NCBI GenBank assembly: GCA_035384565.1
Contig: DAOOIT010000032.1
Span: 5,772 to 69,771 of the forward strand
Length of the DNA stretch: 64,000 nucleotides
Origin: Planctomycetota bacterium
GTDB taxonomy: Bacteria > Planctomycetota > PUPC01 > DSUN01
Direction of reading: 5' to 3'
Part shown: positions 43,152-51,575 of the stretch, in pieces
Layout: every line of letters starts with the position of its first letter
How positions within the stretch are numbered: the stretch's first letter is position 1
Notes under the pieces: generated by a model
Told to the model about the DNA's origin: nothing
The model's input: only the letters and a program-made list of their open reading frames with translations
The model's database searches: none
Program-made: the position numbers and the translations under genes

Positions 43152-43462
43152 AGCACCCAACTCCTTTCGCGTGAGCATGTAGGCTGAGACTTGTGCGGTC
43201 TCGCGCTTCCCTCCTGACAACGTGAGCTGACTGACTATTCGTCTGGCAGGCGGGTGCGTGACACAGGAATCTGTGGCCCGGGCTCGGGTCGGGGCACGGC
43301 ACGGCATACCAGGGTCTCCTTTCGATGCTATGGGGCCCCGTAGCCGTGAATCATAGCGCGCTAACGCAATACGGGTGTTCGGCTTGTTCGACTTGGGCGT
43401 TCTGTGCGCCGAACCCACACCGAGACCCAAGGTGGGTCTTGGCCCCTGGTTGCTGAGCCGCG
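43152..43462. other. Intergenic region upstream of the PEP-CTERM operon
   Basis: A 311-base gap without a supported gene. A TATGAT hexamer on the minus strand (43350-43355) lacks a matching -35. Nothing else recognised. Confidence 0.5.
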
Positions 43463-43726
43463 CTACTCGTCCGCCGCCCGCGCGAGGTACTCGTGAATCC
43501 CGCCCTCGCCATAGTGCGAGATGCGCCACGTGCTGCCCACCTTGATGGCGCGCAAGTCGCCCCGCGCGCACATGCGTCGAACGGTCATCGCCGACACGTC
43601 CAGCGCCCGCGCCACCACCGCGGCCCGCAGGAACTCCACACCCCGCGGGCACCCGCAGATGGCGCACCGGCCAGGCCTGGGAAAGCCATTGGTCCCGTCT
43701 GTTGCTGACAATCCTTGCTGGTCCAT
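43463..43726 (-). CDS. Small excisionase-type HTH protein with N-terminal Cys pair
   Basis: The 87-residue protein has a MerR/excisionase-like winged helix: FLRAAVVARALDVSAMTVRRMCARGDLRAIKVGSTWRIS, seen in parts, with the recognition helix around SAMTVRRM. Ahead of it is CAICGCP, which could bind zinc. Such short HTH_17 proteins bind DNA and may serve as phage or integrative-element excision factors, or as simple regulators; in this chromosomal setting a regulator of the neighbouring surface genes is possible. GGAG lies 10 bases before the ATG. Confidence 0.7.
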   Translation of the reverse strand: MDQQGLSATDGTNGFPRPGRCAICGCPRGVEFLRAAVVARALDVSAMTVRRMCARGDLRAIKVGSTWRISHYGEGGIHEYLARAADE

Positions 43727-44052
43727 CGGCCCTGGACTCCGTCGTGGGTGCGCATTATCTCTTCCCGTCGTCTTCGGCGCCCGGCGTGGCCGCAGGTTTG
43801 TGCCGCATGGGCGCGCCGCCGCGCACGTCACGCATCGTATTCGCTCTTGCGCACGGCCGCGTGACACCTGTTCCTGTAGACCGCCAAGAGCCGTGTTGCT
43901 CGTGTTCGCTTTGGGCACATGGTGCGGCCTGTGCGACCATTCTCGTTGCGTGAAGGCAGATGGTGTCATGGTGCGTGGCCCCCACGCGAATAGGAAGCCG
44001 GAGGGGCCAAGGCAGGTCCCCAAGAGCCCCCGCAGACCGTGGAGAAGGCGCT
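43727..44052. other. Intergenic region between divergent HTH and pseudopilin genes
   Basis: About 326 bases without a supported gene. A GATAAT hexamer on the minus strand (43759-43754) lies 28 bases before the HTH gene but has no clear -35 partner. No palindromic operator was seen. Confidence 0.45.
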
Positions 44053-45153
44053 ATGAGGCCGCGACGCATCGAGTGGGTGATGTTAGCCGCTCAGACCCCG
44101 GCGACGAGTCACAGAGGCTGCGTTGCCGTCCCCAGACGCCCCTGGCAGCACGGGCTGACGATCGTTGAACTCCTCACGGTGATTTCCATCCTCACCATCA
44201 TCACCTCGCTGGCGAGCCCCATGATCCTCCAGGCGAAGCATGCGGCCCTGGCTCGCTCGTGCGCGAGCAATCTCCGACAGGTCCACCTGGGCGTCGAACT
44301 GGTCAGGAACGCCAACTACGGCAAGCTGCCCACCTGCGTGGAACTCGACACGGCCGACAACCCTCTGAAGCTCCAGAACTACCCCCTAAAGGAGGACCGC
44401 TGGTGGTACAGAAAGGTATCAGCCGCGCTCTATCCCCGATTCGGTGCCACAGTGATGGACCCGCTCCAGGGGGCCGCGGTGCCCCACGAGCGGTACGCCC
44501 TGCGTTGCCCGGGTTCGCCCGACCCCTATGACCAGACGCGGGTGAGGGGCGCCTTCTGGAAGGTCCAAGGCACCGACAAGGATCGCGTATTCGATAACTG
44601 CTATGGCTACAATAACTTCGGGTTTGCCTACAATGTCGGAGACACGGCGAAGGAGAACAAGTGTGCCATCGGCAGCCCGGCTCCCATTGACTGGAGCTGT
44701 CCGGGCAACAGCAGCTACTACCGCGACCTCGCAATCTCCTGGGGGGTCATCGTCGGCCGGCCGAGGCACCTCTATGACCCCAGCAAGGACTCCGGCGGAA
44801 TGAAGTACTGCAACTGCGACACGGGCTTAGTTCCTCGGAAGACCTGGCCCTGCGCCTATACGCGCCTGGGTGAATTCGCGCTGGTTCCTGAGGCCGCCCG
44901 TACGATGTTGCTCATGGACTACGTGAAGGCGGATGTGGCGCCCAATCTCCTCAACGACGGCCTGAAGGGCCCCCGCTTCCGCCATGGCGGGCGTGGGAAC
45001 GTCGTGTTCGTGGATGGGCATATTGGACTGTACTCGGCCCGTGATTTCATGAGCGAATGGTCGGAGCCCGACCACGCGTCGTGGGGCACGGCCAACGCGC
45101 CAGACGCTGTAACACGGCGCGGTCGGATTCACTGGGCCGTCCTGAGACCCTGA
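44053..45153 (+). CDS. Pseudopilin-like protein with H-X9-DG box
   Basis: The 366-residue protein has a prepilin-type segment QHG-LTIVELLTVISILTII, where Gly-Leu marks the peptidase site and Glu is the +5 residue. The C-terminal RHGGRGNVVFVDGHIG is a complete H-X9-DG box. The globular part is Cys-rich (RCPGSPDPY, NKCAIGSP, YCNCD). The leader is long (about 46 residues) if the ATG at 44053, with GGAG upstream, is right; a shorter start inside this stretch is possible. A surface or secretion-linked role is inferred. Confidence 0.8.
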   Translation: MRPRRIEWVMLAAQTPATSHRGCVAVPRRPWQHGLTIVELLTVISILTIITSLASPMILQAKHAALARSCASNLRQVHLGVELVRNANYGKLPTCVELDTADNPLKLQNYPLKEDRWWYRKVSAALYPRFGATVMDPLQGAAVPHERYALRCPGSPDPYDQTRVRGAFWKVQGTDKDRVFDNCYGYNNFGFAYNVGDTAKENKCAIGSPAPIDWSCPGNSSYYRDLAISWGVIVGRPRHLYDPSKDSGGMKYCNCDTGLVPRKTWPCAYTRLGEFALVPEAARTMLLMDYVKADVAPNLLNDGLKGPRFRHGGRGNVVFVDGHIGLYSARDFMSEWSEPDHASWGTANAPDAVTRRGRIHWAVLRP

Positions 45154-45259
45154 CTCTCGCCTCTCGCGATGGCCGCACGGCGAGCCAGCCCCCGCAGTGC
45201 CGAGCAGCCGCACGCGCGAGGCGCACGTCGCGCCCGTCACAACAGGCAGGGGCCACCCC

Positions 45260-46606
45260 TCAGAACTTCAGCACGGTCATCAGGTAGCAGAACTCGGCGG
45301 TGTCGCTCGGCCCGGTGCGGTCGGCGAAGGCGCCGGGGAAGAAGCGCGCGACGCCGCCCTCCACCTCAAGTCGCTTGTTCACGGCGTACTTCGCACAGCA
45401 GCCGATCTCGCAGCCGATGTCGTCGCCCGACTTGCCGGCCTTGTCGCGCCGCGCGGCTTTCTTGCCCGTGGTGTACCAGGCGTCCTTCTCCTCGGCCAGC
45501 CAGTAGCGGTGGGCCTCGACGCCCACGGTGAGCTTCGCGGTGGGCTTCGCCCGCAGGCGCACGCCCGCCGAGCGCACGTTCATCCAAGTCACACGGTCCA
45601 TGATCCCGCCGAACATATCGTGGGTAGAGGCGTAGAGCGGGTCGAAGGTGCCGTGCCTACCGTCGGTGGGGTCCTTGTCGCCCGAGGCGCACACCAGGAC
45701 GGGCTGGATGGCCGGCTGCCACGGGAGGTCGAAGGTGTAAGTGGTGGTGCCGTAGAAGGCCCAGGCGCGGATCGGGTCATTCGCGTAATGCCCGCGCTGG
45801 ACGGCGCCCTCGACCTCATAGGTCCACCGCTTCGCGAGGTTGCCGTGGAGGCGGGCTCCGTAGGTGTACCGCTTGTGCTCGCCCTTCACCTTGTCCTCGC
45901 CGGTCACATAGTAGCCGGGGTTCCACGTGTGGAGGCGGAAGACGTAGAGGTCGAGCTTGTGGTCGGGCACGGGTTTGAGGGTGGCGTAGAGGCCCGAGAA
46001 GCGCTCGTCGTGGCGGTGCTCGTTGAAGTGGTCGTCCTCGCCCACCACCACGCTGCCGCAGAAGGCGTGGACCTCCACCGCGTCGCTCGTGTACGTCGCG
46101 CGCACGGCGTCGAACGAGCGGAGGATGTTGTTCCAGGTGGGCGCGGCTACGAGGCGCCGCGAGCCCAGGTCAATCTCCTGCCGCCCCAGGCGCACCATCA
46201 CTGGCTTGCCGCCCAGCTCCACGTAGGCCTGGTGCAGATCGAGGTCGTCGTTCTGGCTGCGAGGGTCGCGCTCCGACATCCATTCGCGCCCGTCCACCAG
46301 CTCCACGCGCGTCTGAAGCCAGTCGCTGAACACCGTGTCCATCTTCAGGCGCGTGCGGGCGAACAGGCGGCGGTCGCGGTCGTCCTTGTGATCGTCCAGG
46401 TCCTCGTTGTTCCAGCGCTCGAAGCGGATGCGCTCCTCGGCGGCGAACCGGAACACGATGTCGCCTGCCTTCACCGTCTTCAGCCGGTCGAGGAAGTCCG
46501 GCTCGGCCTTCGCACCCGGCTTCCCGCCCTCGGGGGAAGGTGCCTCGGCGCCCTGGGCAACACAGGACCACACGAGCAGGACCGGCAATGCCCGACCCAA
46601 CCCCAC
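45260..46606 (-). CDS. Alginate-export-type outer membrane porin
   Basis: The 448-residue beta-barrel protein has a signal peptide (LGRALPVLLVWSCVAQGAE). It has the alternating amphipathic strands of the Alginate_exp family: ERIRFERWNNEDL, FARTRLKMDTVFSDWLQTRVELVDGREW, LHQAYVELGGKPVMVRLGRQEIDLGSRRLV split over adjacent strands. It ends in Phe (VLKF), as outer membrane proteins do. The exported or imported substrate is unknown. GTG start with GGGAG seven bases before. A promoter is predicted about 180 bases upstream. Confidence 0.85.
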   Translation of the reverse strand: MGLGRALPVLLVWSCVAQGAEAPSPEGGKPGAKAEPDFLDRLKTVKAGDIVFRFAAEERIRFERWNNEDLDDHKDDRDRRLFARTRLKMDTVFSDWLQTRVELVDGREWMSERDPRSQNDDLDLHQAYVELGGKPVMVRLGRQEIDLGSRRLVAAPTWNNILRSFDAVRATYTSDAVEVHAFCGSVVVGEDDHFNEHRHDERFSGLYATLKPVPDHKLDLYVFRLHTWNPGYYVTGEDKVKGEHKRYTYGARLHGNLAKRWTYEVEGAVQRGHYANDPIRAWAFYGTTTYTFDLPWQPAIQPVLVCASGDKDPTDGRHGTFDPLYASTHDMFGGIMDRVTWMNVRSAGVRLRAKPTAKLTVGVEAHRYWLAEEKDAWYTTGKKAARRDKAGKSGDDIGCEIGCCAKYAVNKRLEVEGGVARFFPGAFADRTGPSDTAEFCYLMTVLKF

Positions 46607-46784
46607 GGCGTTCTCCCACGCCTATGCCTGGTGCAGGAACTGCTGGCTGACGCCACGTTGCGGCCGCCGCGGCACGAAGGGTCCGTTGCCGCGGAGGCCG
46701 AATGTGTCTTCGACAGAACGTCCTTCGGCGTGACACTTCTCCCTGGCGACGCGGCCCCTCCGCTCAGGCAGCATGCACGCGATC

Positions 46785-46813
46785 AGTACACCGCTTCGCC
46801 GGCTCGCTGTCAA
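46785..46813 (-). promoter_or_regulatory. Predicted promoter for the porin gene
   Basis: On the minus strand a perfect TTGACA (46813-46808) and TGTACT (46790-46785) with a 17-base spacer. The leader would be about 175 bases, the only notable content of the 46607-46937 gap besides the divergent promoter. Confidence 0.5.
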
Positions 46814-46876
46814 ATGACGCTCCCCGTTCCCCGCCACCACAGCGCCGCACGACCGTGCCTTGCGCGCCGCCTCGTC

Positions 46877-46906
46877 TTGCGTCCGCCGCCGTGGCTGTGC
46901 TACTCT
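46877..46906 (+). promoter_or_regulatory. Possible promoter for the WtpA-like gene
   Basis: TTGCGT (46877-46882) and TACTCT (46901-46906) with an 18-base spacer, 31 bases before the GTG start. Confidence 0.38.
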
Positions 46907-46937
46907 GAATGTGGGATGTGGCGATGGAGGAACCGTG

Positions 46938-47909
46938 GTGCAGAGCCCTCGACGCCGGCCGTGGGCCTGGATGTGCCTTCTGCTGATCTCACTCGCAGGC
47001 TGCGGCACGGAGGAGCGGGTGACCCTGCACGTGTGGGCCGCCGACACGTTGGCCGCCAGCCTCCGCGAGTTGAAGGCCAAGTTCGAGCATCTGCGCCCCG
47101 ACTGCCGGATCGCCCTCAACCTCCACGGCGACGTGCTCGTCACGCGGCTGCTCCCCGACCACGAGGCCGACGTGGCCGCCCTCGCCGACTGCCGACTCAT
47201 CGAGAAGGTGCTCCACCCCGACGTTGCCGACTGGGTCGCCAAGTTCGCCGCCAATGAAATCGTGCTCGCAAACCACAACTCGAGCCGGCGGCGCGCCGAG
47301 ATCAACGCCGACAACTGGTACGAAATCCTGCTCAAACCCGACATCCAGTTCGGCATCGCCAATCCCACGCAAGACCCCTGCGGTTACTGGACCCGTCTCA
47401 CCTGGCTCCTCGCGGAGAAGCACTACGCCACCTCCCAGAGCCAACCGCGCCCCCTCGCACAGCAACTCATCGCCAAGTGCCCCGAGGAGTTCATCGCCCT
47501 CGACGCCACCCGCCTCATCTCCGACCTACTCGTGCCCGCACGCGTGGACTACGCATTCGTCTACAAGACGCATGCGGTGGGCCACAGGCTGAGTTTCACC
47601 CCCCTGCCGAAGGAGATCAACCTCGGCGACCCCGCCCACGCCGGCGAGTACGCCCAGGCGGAAATCACCGTGCCCGACTACCACGGCGGGCGCGAGACCC
47701 TCCAGGGCACCTACATCGCCTGTGGCATCATCGTGCCGAAGAAGTCGCGCCATCCCGAGCTGGCACGGGAGTTCGTCCGCTACGTGCTCTCGCCCACCGG
47801 CCAGGAGCTTCTCCAGCGTTCCGGCTTCAACCCCCTCCGGCCCGCCCGCGTGCCCAGGTGGTGCAGAACGCCTGAGTTCCTCGCCGACATCACTGTGCCT
47901 GAGAAGTAG
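46938..47909 (+). CDS. WtpA/ModA-like molybdate/tungstate-binding lipoprotein
   Basis: The 323-residue solute-binding protein has a lipoprotein signal (MCLLLISLAGCGTE, lipobox LAGC). Features of the WtpA group are VWAADTLAASLRELKAKFE, EADVAALADCRLI, WVAKFAANEIVLANHN, DNWYEILLKPDIQFGIANPTQDPCGYW and a C-terminal VRYVLSPTGQELLQRSGF. GGAGG precedes; of two adjacent GTGs the second (46938) has better spacing. No permease or ATPase gene accompanies it. It is divergent from the porin gene. Confidence 0.85.
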   Translation: MQSPRRRPWAWMCLLLISLAGCGTEERVTLHVWAADTLAASLRELKAKFEHLRPDCRIALNLHGDVLVTRLLPDHEADVAALADCRLIEKVLHPDVADWVAKFAANEIVLANHNSSRRRAEINADNWYEILLKPDIQFGIANPTQDPCGYWTRLTWLLAEKHYATSQSQPRPLAQQLIAKCPEEFIALDATRLISDLLVPARVDYAFVYKTHAVGHRLSFTPLPKEINLGDPAHAGEYAQAEITVPDYHGGRETLQGTYIACGIIVPKKSRHPELAREFVRYVLSPTGQELLQRSGFNPLRPARVPRWCRTPEFLADITVPEK

Positions 47910-48040
47910 CCGGCCCTGGCCGCCGGTTCGGCCGTGCGACGCCTTGCCTGCGCCCTCATTCCTCCCGATGAGGCCCTGTCAGGGGCCGGCCCACCACGTC
48001 CTTGGGGCCGAACCCCTGCCCACCGCCATGTCGCCCCGAG

Positions 48041-48889
48041 CTACGGCCCCGGCCGCACCAGCCTGGGCAGGCTCAGAGGGCCGTCAATCGCCCACACAGA
48101 GCCGGGGCCTGCGGTCACCTCGCCACGCTCCGAACTGAACGTCACCTCCCCCTCCGTCACCTCCAGCGTCGTGCGAACGCCCGATTCATAGGTCACTTTG
48201 AACTTGGTGCCACGAACATAGACCGACCCAAACGGCGTCCCCACCCCCTGGAACCGATTGGTGCTCCGCACATCGAACTCCACCTCGCCCTCATGCAGGC
48301 ACACATGGCGGAAGTGCCGCGCGCAGGCCGCCCCCGACGCGCCCCCGTGCAGTTGAGCCTCGGTCTGGGGATGGACGTCAAGCAACGAACCATCGTCCAC
48401 CTCCAGCGTCAACCGACTGCCCTTGCCCGCGATCAACACATCGCCGTCATAGACCGGCGAGCCAATCTGAACCAGCGACGCGCGCCGCGCCCCCCTCTGG
48501 CGGGCCATCGGTTGCCCTTCCAGGGCCGCCACGCGGCCCACCTGCACATAGCGCTTGCTCAACAGCGCGAACGCACCCGCCACGAGCAGCACCGCAGCCG
48601 CCGCCGCCAGCCCCCAGCGCAGCAACACACTGGGCCGCCCCATCGAACGTTGGGGCCTCCGGGCGCCTCGCAACCGCGCAACCACCGCGCACGACAGATC
48701 ACGCGGCGCCTCCACCAAAGCGAGAGCCGAACGCAACGCGCGATCATCCCCCCGCCAAGCTTCCCACGCCCGCCGACACCCCTCACAGCCGCCCAGATGC
48801 GTCTGGACCTCCTCCACCTCATCCGACCACAGAGTCCCCTCCTCCAGCGCCAGAAAGCTCACCCGGATTCTGCGGCACTCACGGTTCAT
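48041..48889 (-). CDS. FecR-domain anti-sigma factor with zinc-finger N terminus
   Basis: The 282-residue membrane protein has a cytoplasmic HLGGCEGCRRAW zinc (HC2-type) motif, a membrane helix (LAAAAAVLLVAGAFALL, about residue 100) and an external FecR domain (GSPVYDGDVLIAGKGSRLTLEVDDGS split, then GTPFGSVYVRGTKFKVTYESG and TTLEVTEGEVTF). It should hold the sigma factor encoded upstream and respond to an envelope signal. Unlike classic FecR there is no TonB receptor gene next to it. It overlaps the sigma gene by four bases (ATGA). Confidence 0.87.
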   Translation of the reverse strand: MNRECRRIRVSFLALEEGTLWSDEVEEVQTHLGGCEGCRRAWEAWRGDDRALRSALALVEAPRDLSCAVVARLRGARRPQRSMGRPSVLLRWGLAAAAAVLLVAGAFALLSKRYVQVGRVAALEGQPMARQRGARRASLVQIGSPVYDGDVLIAGKGSRLTLEVDDGSLLDVHPQTEAQLHGGASGAACARHFRHVCLHEGEVEFDVRSTNRFQGVGTPFGSVYVRGTKFKVTYESGVRTTLEVTEGEVTFSSERGEVTAGPGSVWAIDGPLSLPRLVRPGP

Positions 48890-49473
48890 GCCGATTCCCC
48901 CCCGCCCAGATAGTCTCGCAGCATCTCGCGGGCACGCAGCGCGCGTCGGCGCGCCGCCTCCGGCCGAATACCCAGGCTCGCGGCCACCTCATCGTACCCC
49001 ATCTCCTCGAGGTAGTGCAACACAATCACCTCTCGATACTTGCGTGGCAGACGTCTCACAGCGCGCAGCACCCGCTCACGCTCCTCGTTCGCCCCCGCCT
49101 CATCGCGGGGCGTCGCCGTCGTGTGGGCCTGCTCCACAGCCTCCGATGGCGACTCACACCGACGTCCCTGCCGCCGCAGCCAGTCCCGGCACACGTGCGC
49201 CGCGATACCGAAGACCCATGGTGCGAACGACAGCCCCGGGTCGAATCGGCCCAAGGACTCGAACACCCTGAACAGCGTCTCCTGCGTCAGATCCTCCGCC
49301 TCCTGGACGTCCCCTGTCATTCGGAGTGCGAAGGTGAACAACCTGTTCTGAAAGCGCCGAGCGAGCGTCTCGAAAGCCGCCCCATCGCCATCGAGACACC
49401 TGCGTGCCAGGGTCTCATCGGGTAGTTCAGGCTTCGAGCCTGACTCGGGTTTCTCCTGCCGTGATGGACCCAC
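48886..49473 (-). CDS. ECF-type RNA polymerase sigma factor
   Basis: A 195-residue sigma-70 family protein with region 2 (LFTFALRMTGDVQEAEDLTQE, then FAPWVFGIAAHVCRDWLRRQ) and region 4 (LPRKYREVIVLHYLEEMGYDEVAASLG in parts, then RALRAREML). Extracytoplasmic-function sigma factors of this form start transcription of envelope or stress genes and are held by the anti-sigma encoded next, with which translation is coupled. A strong promoter lies upstream. Target promoters are not known. Confidence 0.93.
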   Translation of the reverse strand: MGPSRQEKPESGSKPELPDETLARRCLDGDGAAFETLARRFQNRLFTFALRMTGDVQEAEDLTQETLFRVFESLGRFDPGLSFAPWVFGIAAHVCRDWLRRQGRRCESPSEAVEQAHTTATPRDEAGANEERERVLRAVRRLPRKYREVIVLHYLEEMGYDEVAASLGIRPEAARRRALRAREMLRDYLGGGESA

Positions 49474-49557
49474 GTCATCGTATCCTTCGTTGCACGGCGT
49501 CCTACCGTGACTGAACTTCTCACTGGCGCCCGCGGAGTCCTCTCTGGGGCGCAGGGC

Positions 49558-49586
49558 ATCCTATCCTGCCGAAGGAGAGCAGTCAA
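49558..49586 (-). promoter_or_regulatory. Predicted promoter for the sigma/anti-sigma operon
   Basis: On the minus strand TTGACT (49586-49581) and TAGGAT (49563-49558) with a 17-base spacer; 85 bases upstream of the ATG. It looks like a housekeeping promoter rather than an autoregulated ECF one. Confidence 0.62.
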
Positions 49587-49588
49587 GC

Positions 49589-49617
49589 TTGACAATCGCG
49601 CCCCGTCCTGGTATAAG
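49589..49617 (+). promoter_or_regulatory. Predicted promoter for tRNA-Asn
   Basis: A perfect TTGACA (49589-49594) and TATAAG (49612-49617) with a 17-base spacer, 24 bases before the tRNA. It is back to back with the sigma-factor promoter. Confidence 0.75.
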
Positions 49618-49641
49618 CATGAGGAGTCACGGATTCCACGT

Positions 49642-49717
49642 TCCCCGATAGCTCAATCGGTAGAGCGGGTGGCTGTTAACCACTAGGTTCGAGGTTCGAG
49701 TCCTCGTCGGGGAGCCA
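49642..49717 (+). tRNA. tRNA-Asn (GTT)
   Basis: Acceptor arms TCCCCGA/TCGGGGA, anticodon loop CTGTTAA (anticodon GTT), T loop TTCGAGT, discriminator G and encoded CCA (49715-49717). It marks the left side of the phage-like region; no second copy of its 3' end was found in the window. Confidence 0.97.
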
Positions 49718-50509
49718 CGATTTTTCGGTCTGCGGGTTTCTCCGCATTGGTTGACTGGAGCCGTTGCTGAGCATCGTCGGCAGCGGCTCCTTCCATGTCC
49801 GCCCCGGCTCGCCACTTACGCCGCGCGCCTCATCGCCCGGCATTCTCCTGACCTACCAAGAGCCCCAAAACAAAATCCATGGTTCAACCCCATGGGGGCC
49901 TCGGGCCCCCTCCCGATTCTCCGGCTGTCAACAGTCTCCGAGACTGGCGTCTGGAGACGCATCGGAAGCCTGGTTGAACCAGCCTTCCTCCCGCCGCGGG
50001 GTCCGCGTTCCGGGCCTGGGTTCGGGCTTGAGACCATCCTCTGGTCAGCGGCGTACGTCATTGGCGTGGCAGATGTTCCGTAGCCGTCGCCGGCTGCGGA
50101 AGGAAGGTTAACTATGCTTCAGGTCGCCTTCCTTCGCGCCTTCGCCGGCCGCTGCTCGCGTGCGCGGCGCGGAAACGGAAAACGCCTCTCCGGCGCGGCC
50201 GGGAGACGGTTTTCAGCTAAGGTCGAAAAAAGGGGGGGTGGTAAGGTCCCCGGAGGCCCCCAGGTAAGGGGGCCCGCCAATCCAGGTAAGGGGGCCGAGA
50301 GGCCCCGGAGGATATTCGGAGGGCCGCTCGCGGCCGCGATCTGATGCGCAGAGGTTTCCTCAGATCGCAGAGCCCGCCTTGCGCGATCTGAGGCGCCTCG
50401 GTGTCCTCAGATCGCGAACGCGCCGTCTTGACCGCGCGCGATCCAGGGCGTAAGATGGCGCCTCGGATCGCATGGCGCAGTTCCTCACACCCCCGCCGCG
50501 AGGTGCCTC
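49718..50509. other. Non-coding stretch between tRNA-Asn and the DUF6788 gene
   Basis: About 790 bases with no convincing gene. Two small frames (49751-50083 and 50114-50344) are open; the second has GGAAGG upstream but its product is Arg/Gly-rich with no recognised feature. The stretch holds a twice-repeated CCAGGTAAGGGGGCC (50260-50274, 50282-50296) and the alternating GCGATCTGAGG sites listed separately. Confidence 0.55.
50335..50471. repeat. Array of six alternating GCGATCTGAGG-type sites
   Basis: Sites on + and - alternate: GCGATCTGATG (50336), CCTCAGATCGC (50358-50368), GCGATCTGAGG (50383), CCTCAGATCGC (50405-50415), a diverged GCGATCCAGG (50438) and CCTCGGATCGC (50461-50471). They form three inverted pairs spaced about 47-56 bases apart just before the DUF6788 gene. 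The pattern suits an operator, partition site or origin iterons; which one cannot be told. Confidence 0.75.
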
Positions 50510-50866
50510 ATGGCCACTGCCGAGGATCCCATCCGGATTCGCCGCCTGCTCGACACTCGGCTGCGAGAACTCCGGGCCCGCGGCCCGGTCATGGCCGCAA
50601 GCCTGACAGAGAGCCGCCGCACCTGTGGGCGGTACGGCTGCCGCTGCTATCGGGGCGAGAAGCACATCAGCCACCGCCTGACATTCAAGGAGGGCGGGCG
50701 GACGCAATCGGTCTACGTGCCGGCGGGCCGGGTGGAGGAGGTCAGAGGGTGGGTGACGGAGGCCCGCCGCCTCCGGACCCTCCTGAAGGAGTGCTCCGAG
50801 CTGGCCATCATCCTTTTGCGCGGCTACGACCGGGCGGAGAAGAAGCCCCGCCGGCGTCCCAGGTGA
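50510..50866 (+). CDS. DUF6788-like protein
   Basis: The 118-residue protein has the pattern RRTCGRYGCRCYRGEKH..SHRLTFKEGGRTQSVYVPAGRVEEV, seen in parts, with a CG..GC.C cysteine group likely to bind metal, and a helical C terminus. This agrees with what I recall of DUF6788, a small family found in mobile and phage-like regions of GC-rich bacteria; function unknown. GAGG lies six bases before the ATG. It is the first gene of the mobile region and lies directly downstream of the repeated-site array, which may control it. Confidence 0.68.
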   Translation: MATAEDPIRIRRLLDTRLRELRARGPVMAASLTESRRTCGRYGCRCYRGEKHISHRLTFKEGGRTQSVYVPAGRVEEVRGWVTEARRLRTLLKECSELAIILLRGYDRAEKKPRRRPR

Positions 50867-50996
50867 CGCCCCCATCTGTCGGCACAGAATTCCCGCTGAA
50901 TTCCTCACTTGCGCCTTGATATTCCCCCGCGAACGAGGATGTATGTGAGACAAGGCTGCGGCGGCACTTGGGCCGCCCGCCGATGGAGGATTGACC

Positions 50997-51563
50997 ATGG
51001 AACGAACGCTTGAGGTAGCCTGCGAGGGGACGACCAGCAGCTTCGCCGTCCGCAAGCTGAGCCGGGCGACCCTGTACGGCACGAGGCGGCGGGTGCCGGT
51101 GGATTGCGAGGGCCGAGAGTGCAAGGCTGCCGCCCTGACCCGCGACGGCCGATTCCTGTTGCCGCCAGGCACGACAGCCACGCTATACCTGGATGATCGC
51201 GGGGACGCCGTCGAGCGCGGCGAGTTGCGCGCGGCGCAGCGAGGCCAGGGCGCGGCATCGGCTCCCGAGCCGCAGGTCGCAAAGGCAGCTGACCTTCTCG
51301 ATTGTGTCGTTCGCCGGGTCTATGGCCTGGTGCCCGTCGCGGTGTCGGCGCAGCTTGATAGGCGTCTCGCCGCCACGGGCATCTGCCGCCTGGAGGGCGG
51401 GGACGATGGCGGCGAGGTACGCTTCCTCGTGAAGAACGCCGCCGGCTACTTCCTCATGATAGGGGAGCCGAGCGGCTTCCGCTTCGTGGGTCCCGACCAG
51501 GCGGACCTGTCGATCCCCGAGAGCGATGGGGCCTGGGACGGCCTCGACTTCGCCAGGCTCTGA
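50997..51563 (+). CDS. Unknown protein, first gene of the ligase-AAA operon
   Basis: The 188-residue soluble protein is not recognised. The N-terminal half (SSFAVRKLSRATLYGTRRRVPVD, LTRDGRFLLPPGTTATLYLDD) looks like a beta-rich domain; the C-terminal half has CRLEGGDDGGEVRFLVKN and YFLMIGEPSGFRFVG, short strands with an acidic end. GGAGG lies seven bases before the ATG. The next gene starts 12 bases after its stop. It may be a subunit or adaptor for the ligase-AAA protein, by position only. Confidence 0.65.
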   Translation: MERTLEVACEGTTSSFAVRKLSRATLYGTRRRVPVDCEGRECKAAALTRDGRFLLPPGTTATLYLDDRGDAVERGELRAAQRGQGAASAPEPQVAKAADLLDCVVRRVYGLVPVAVSAQLDRRLAATGICRLEGGDDGGEVRFLVKNAAGYFLMIGEPSGFRFVGPDQADLSIPESDGAWDGLDFARL

Positions 51564-51575
51564 TGCAGGAGACAG

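Noticed and set aside
46607..46937. Riboswitch in the long leader of the porin gene
   Set aside because: No conserved riboswitch core (such as the moco, B12 or TPP motif) could be recognised by eye.
49642..49717. tRNA-Asn as the integration site of the element
   Set aside because: No duplicate of its 3' end was found in the window, and the recombinase is a serine type that normally does not use tRNA sites. It may still be a boundary, with the other end out of view.
50114..50344. 76-residue frame with GGAAGG six bases before its ATG
   Set aside because: The product is Arg/Gly-rich and overlaps the repeated CCAGGTAAGGGGGCC sequence and the start of the site array; no family or structure supports it.
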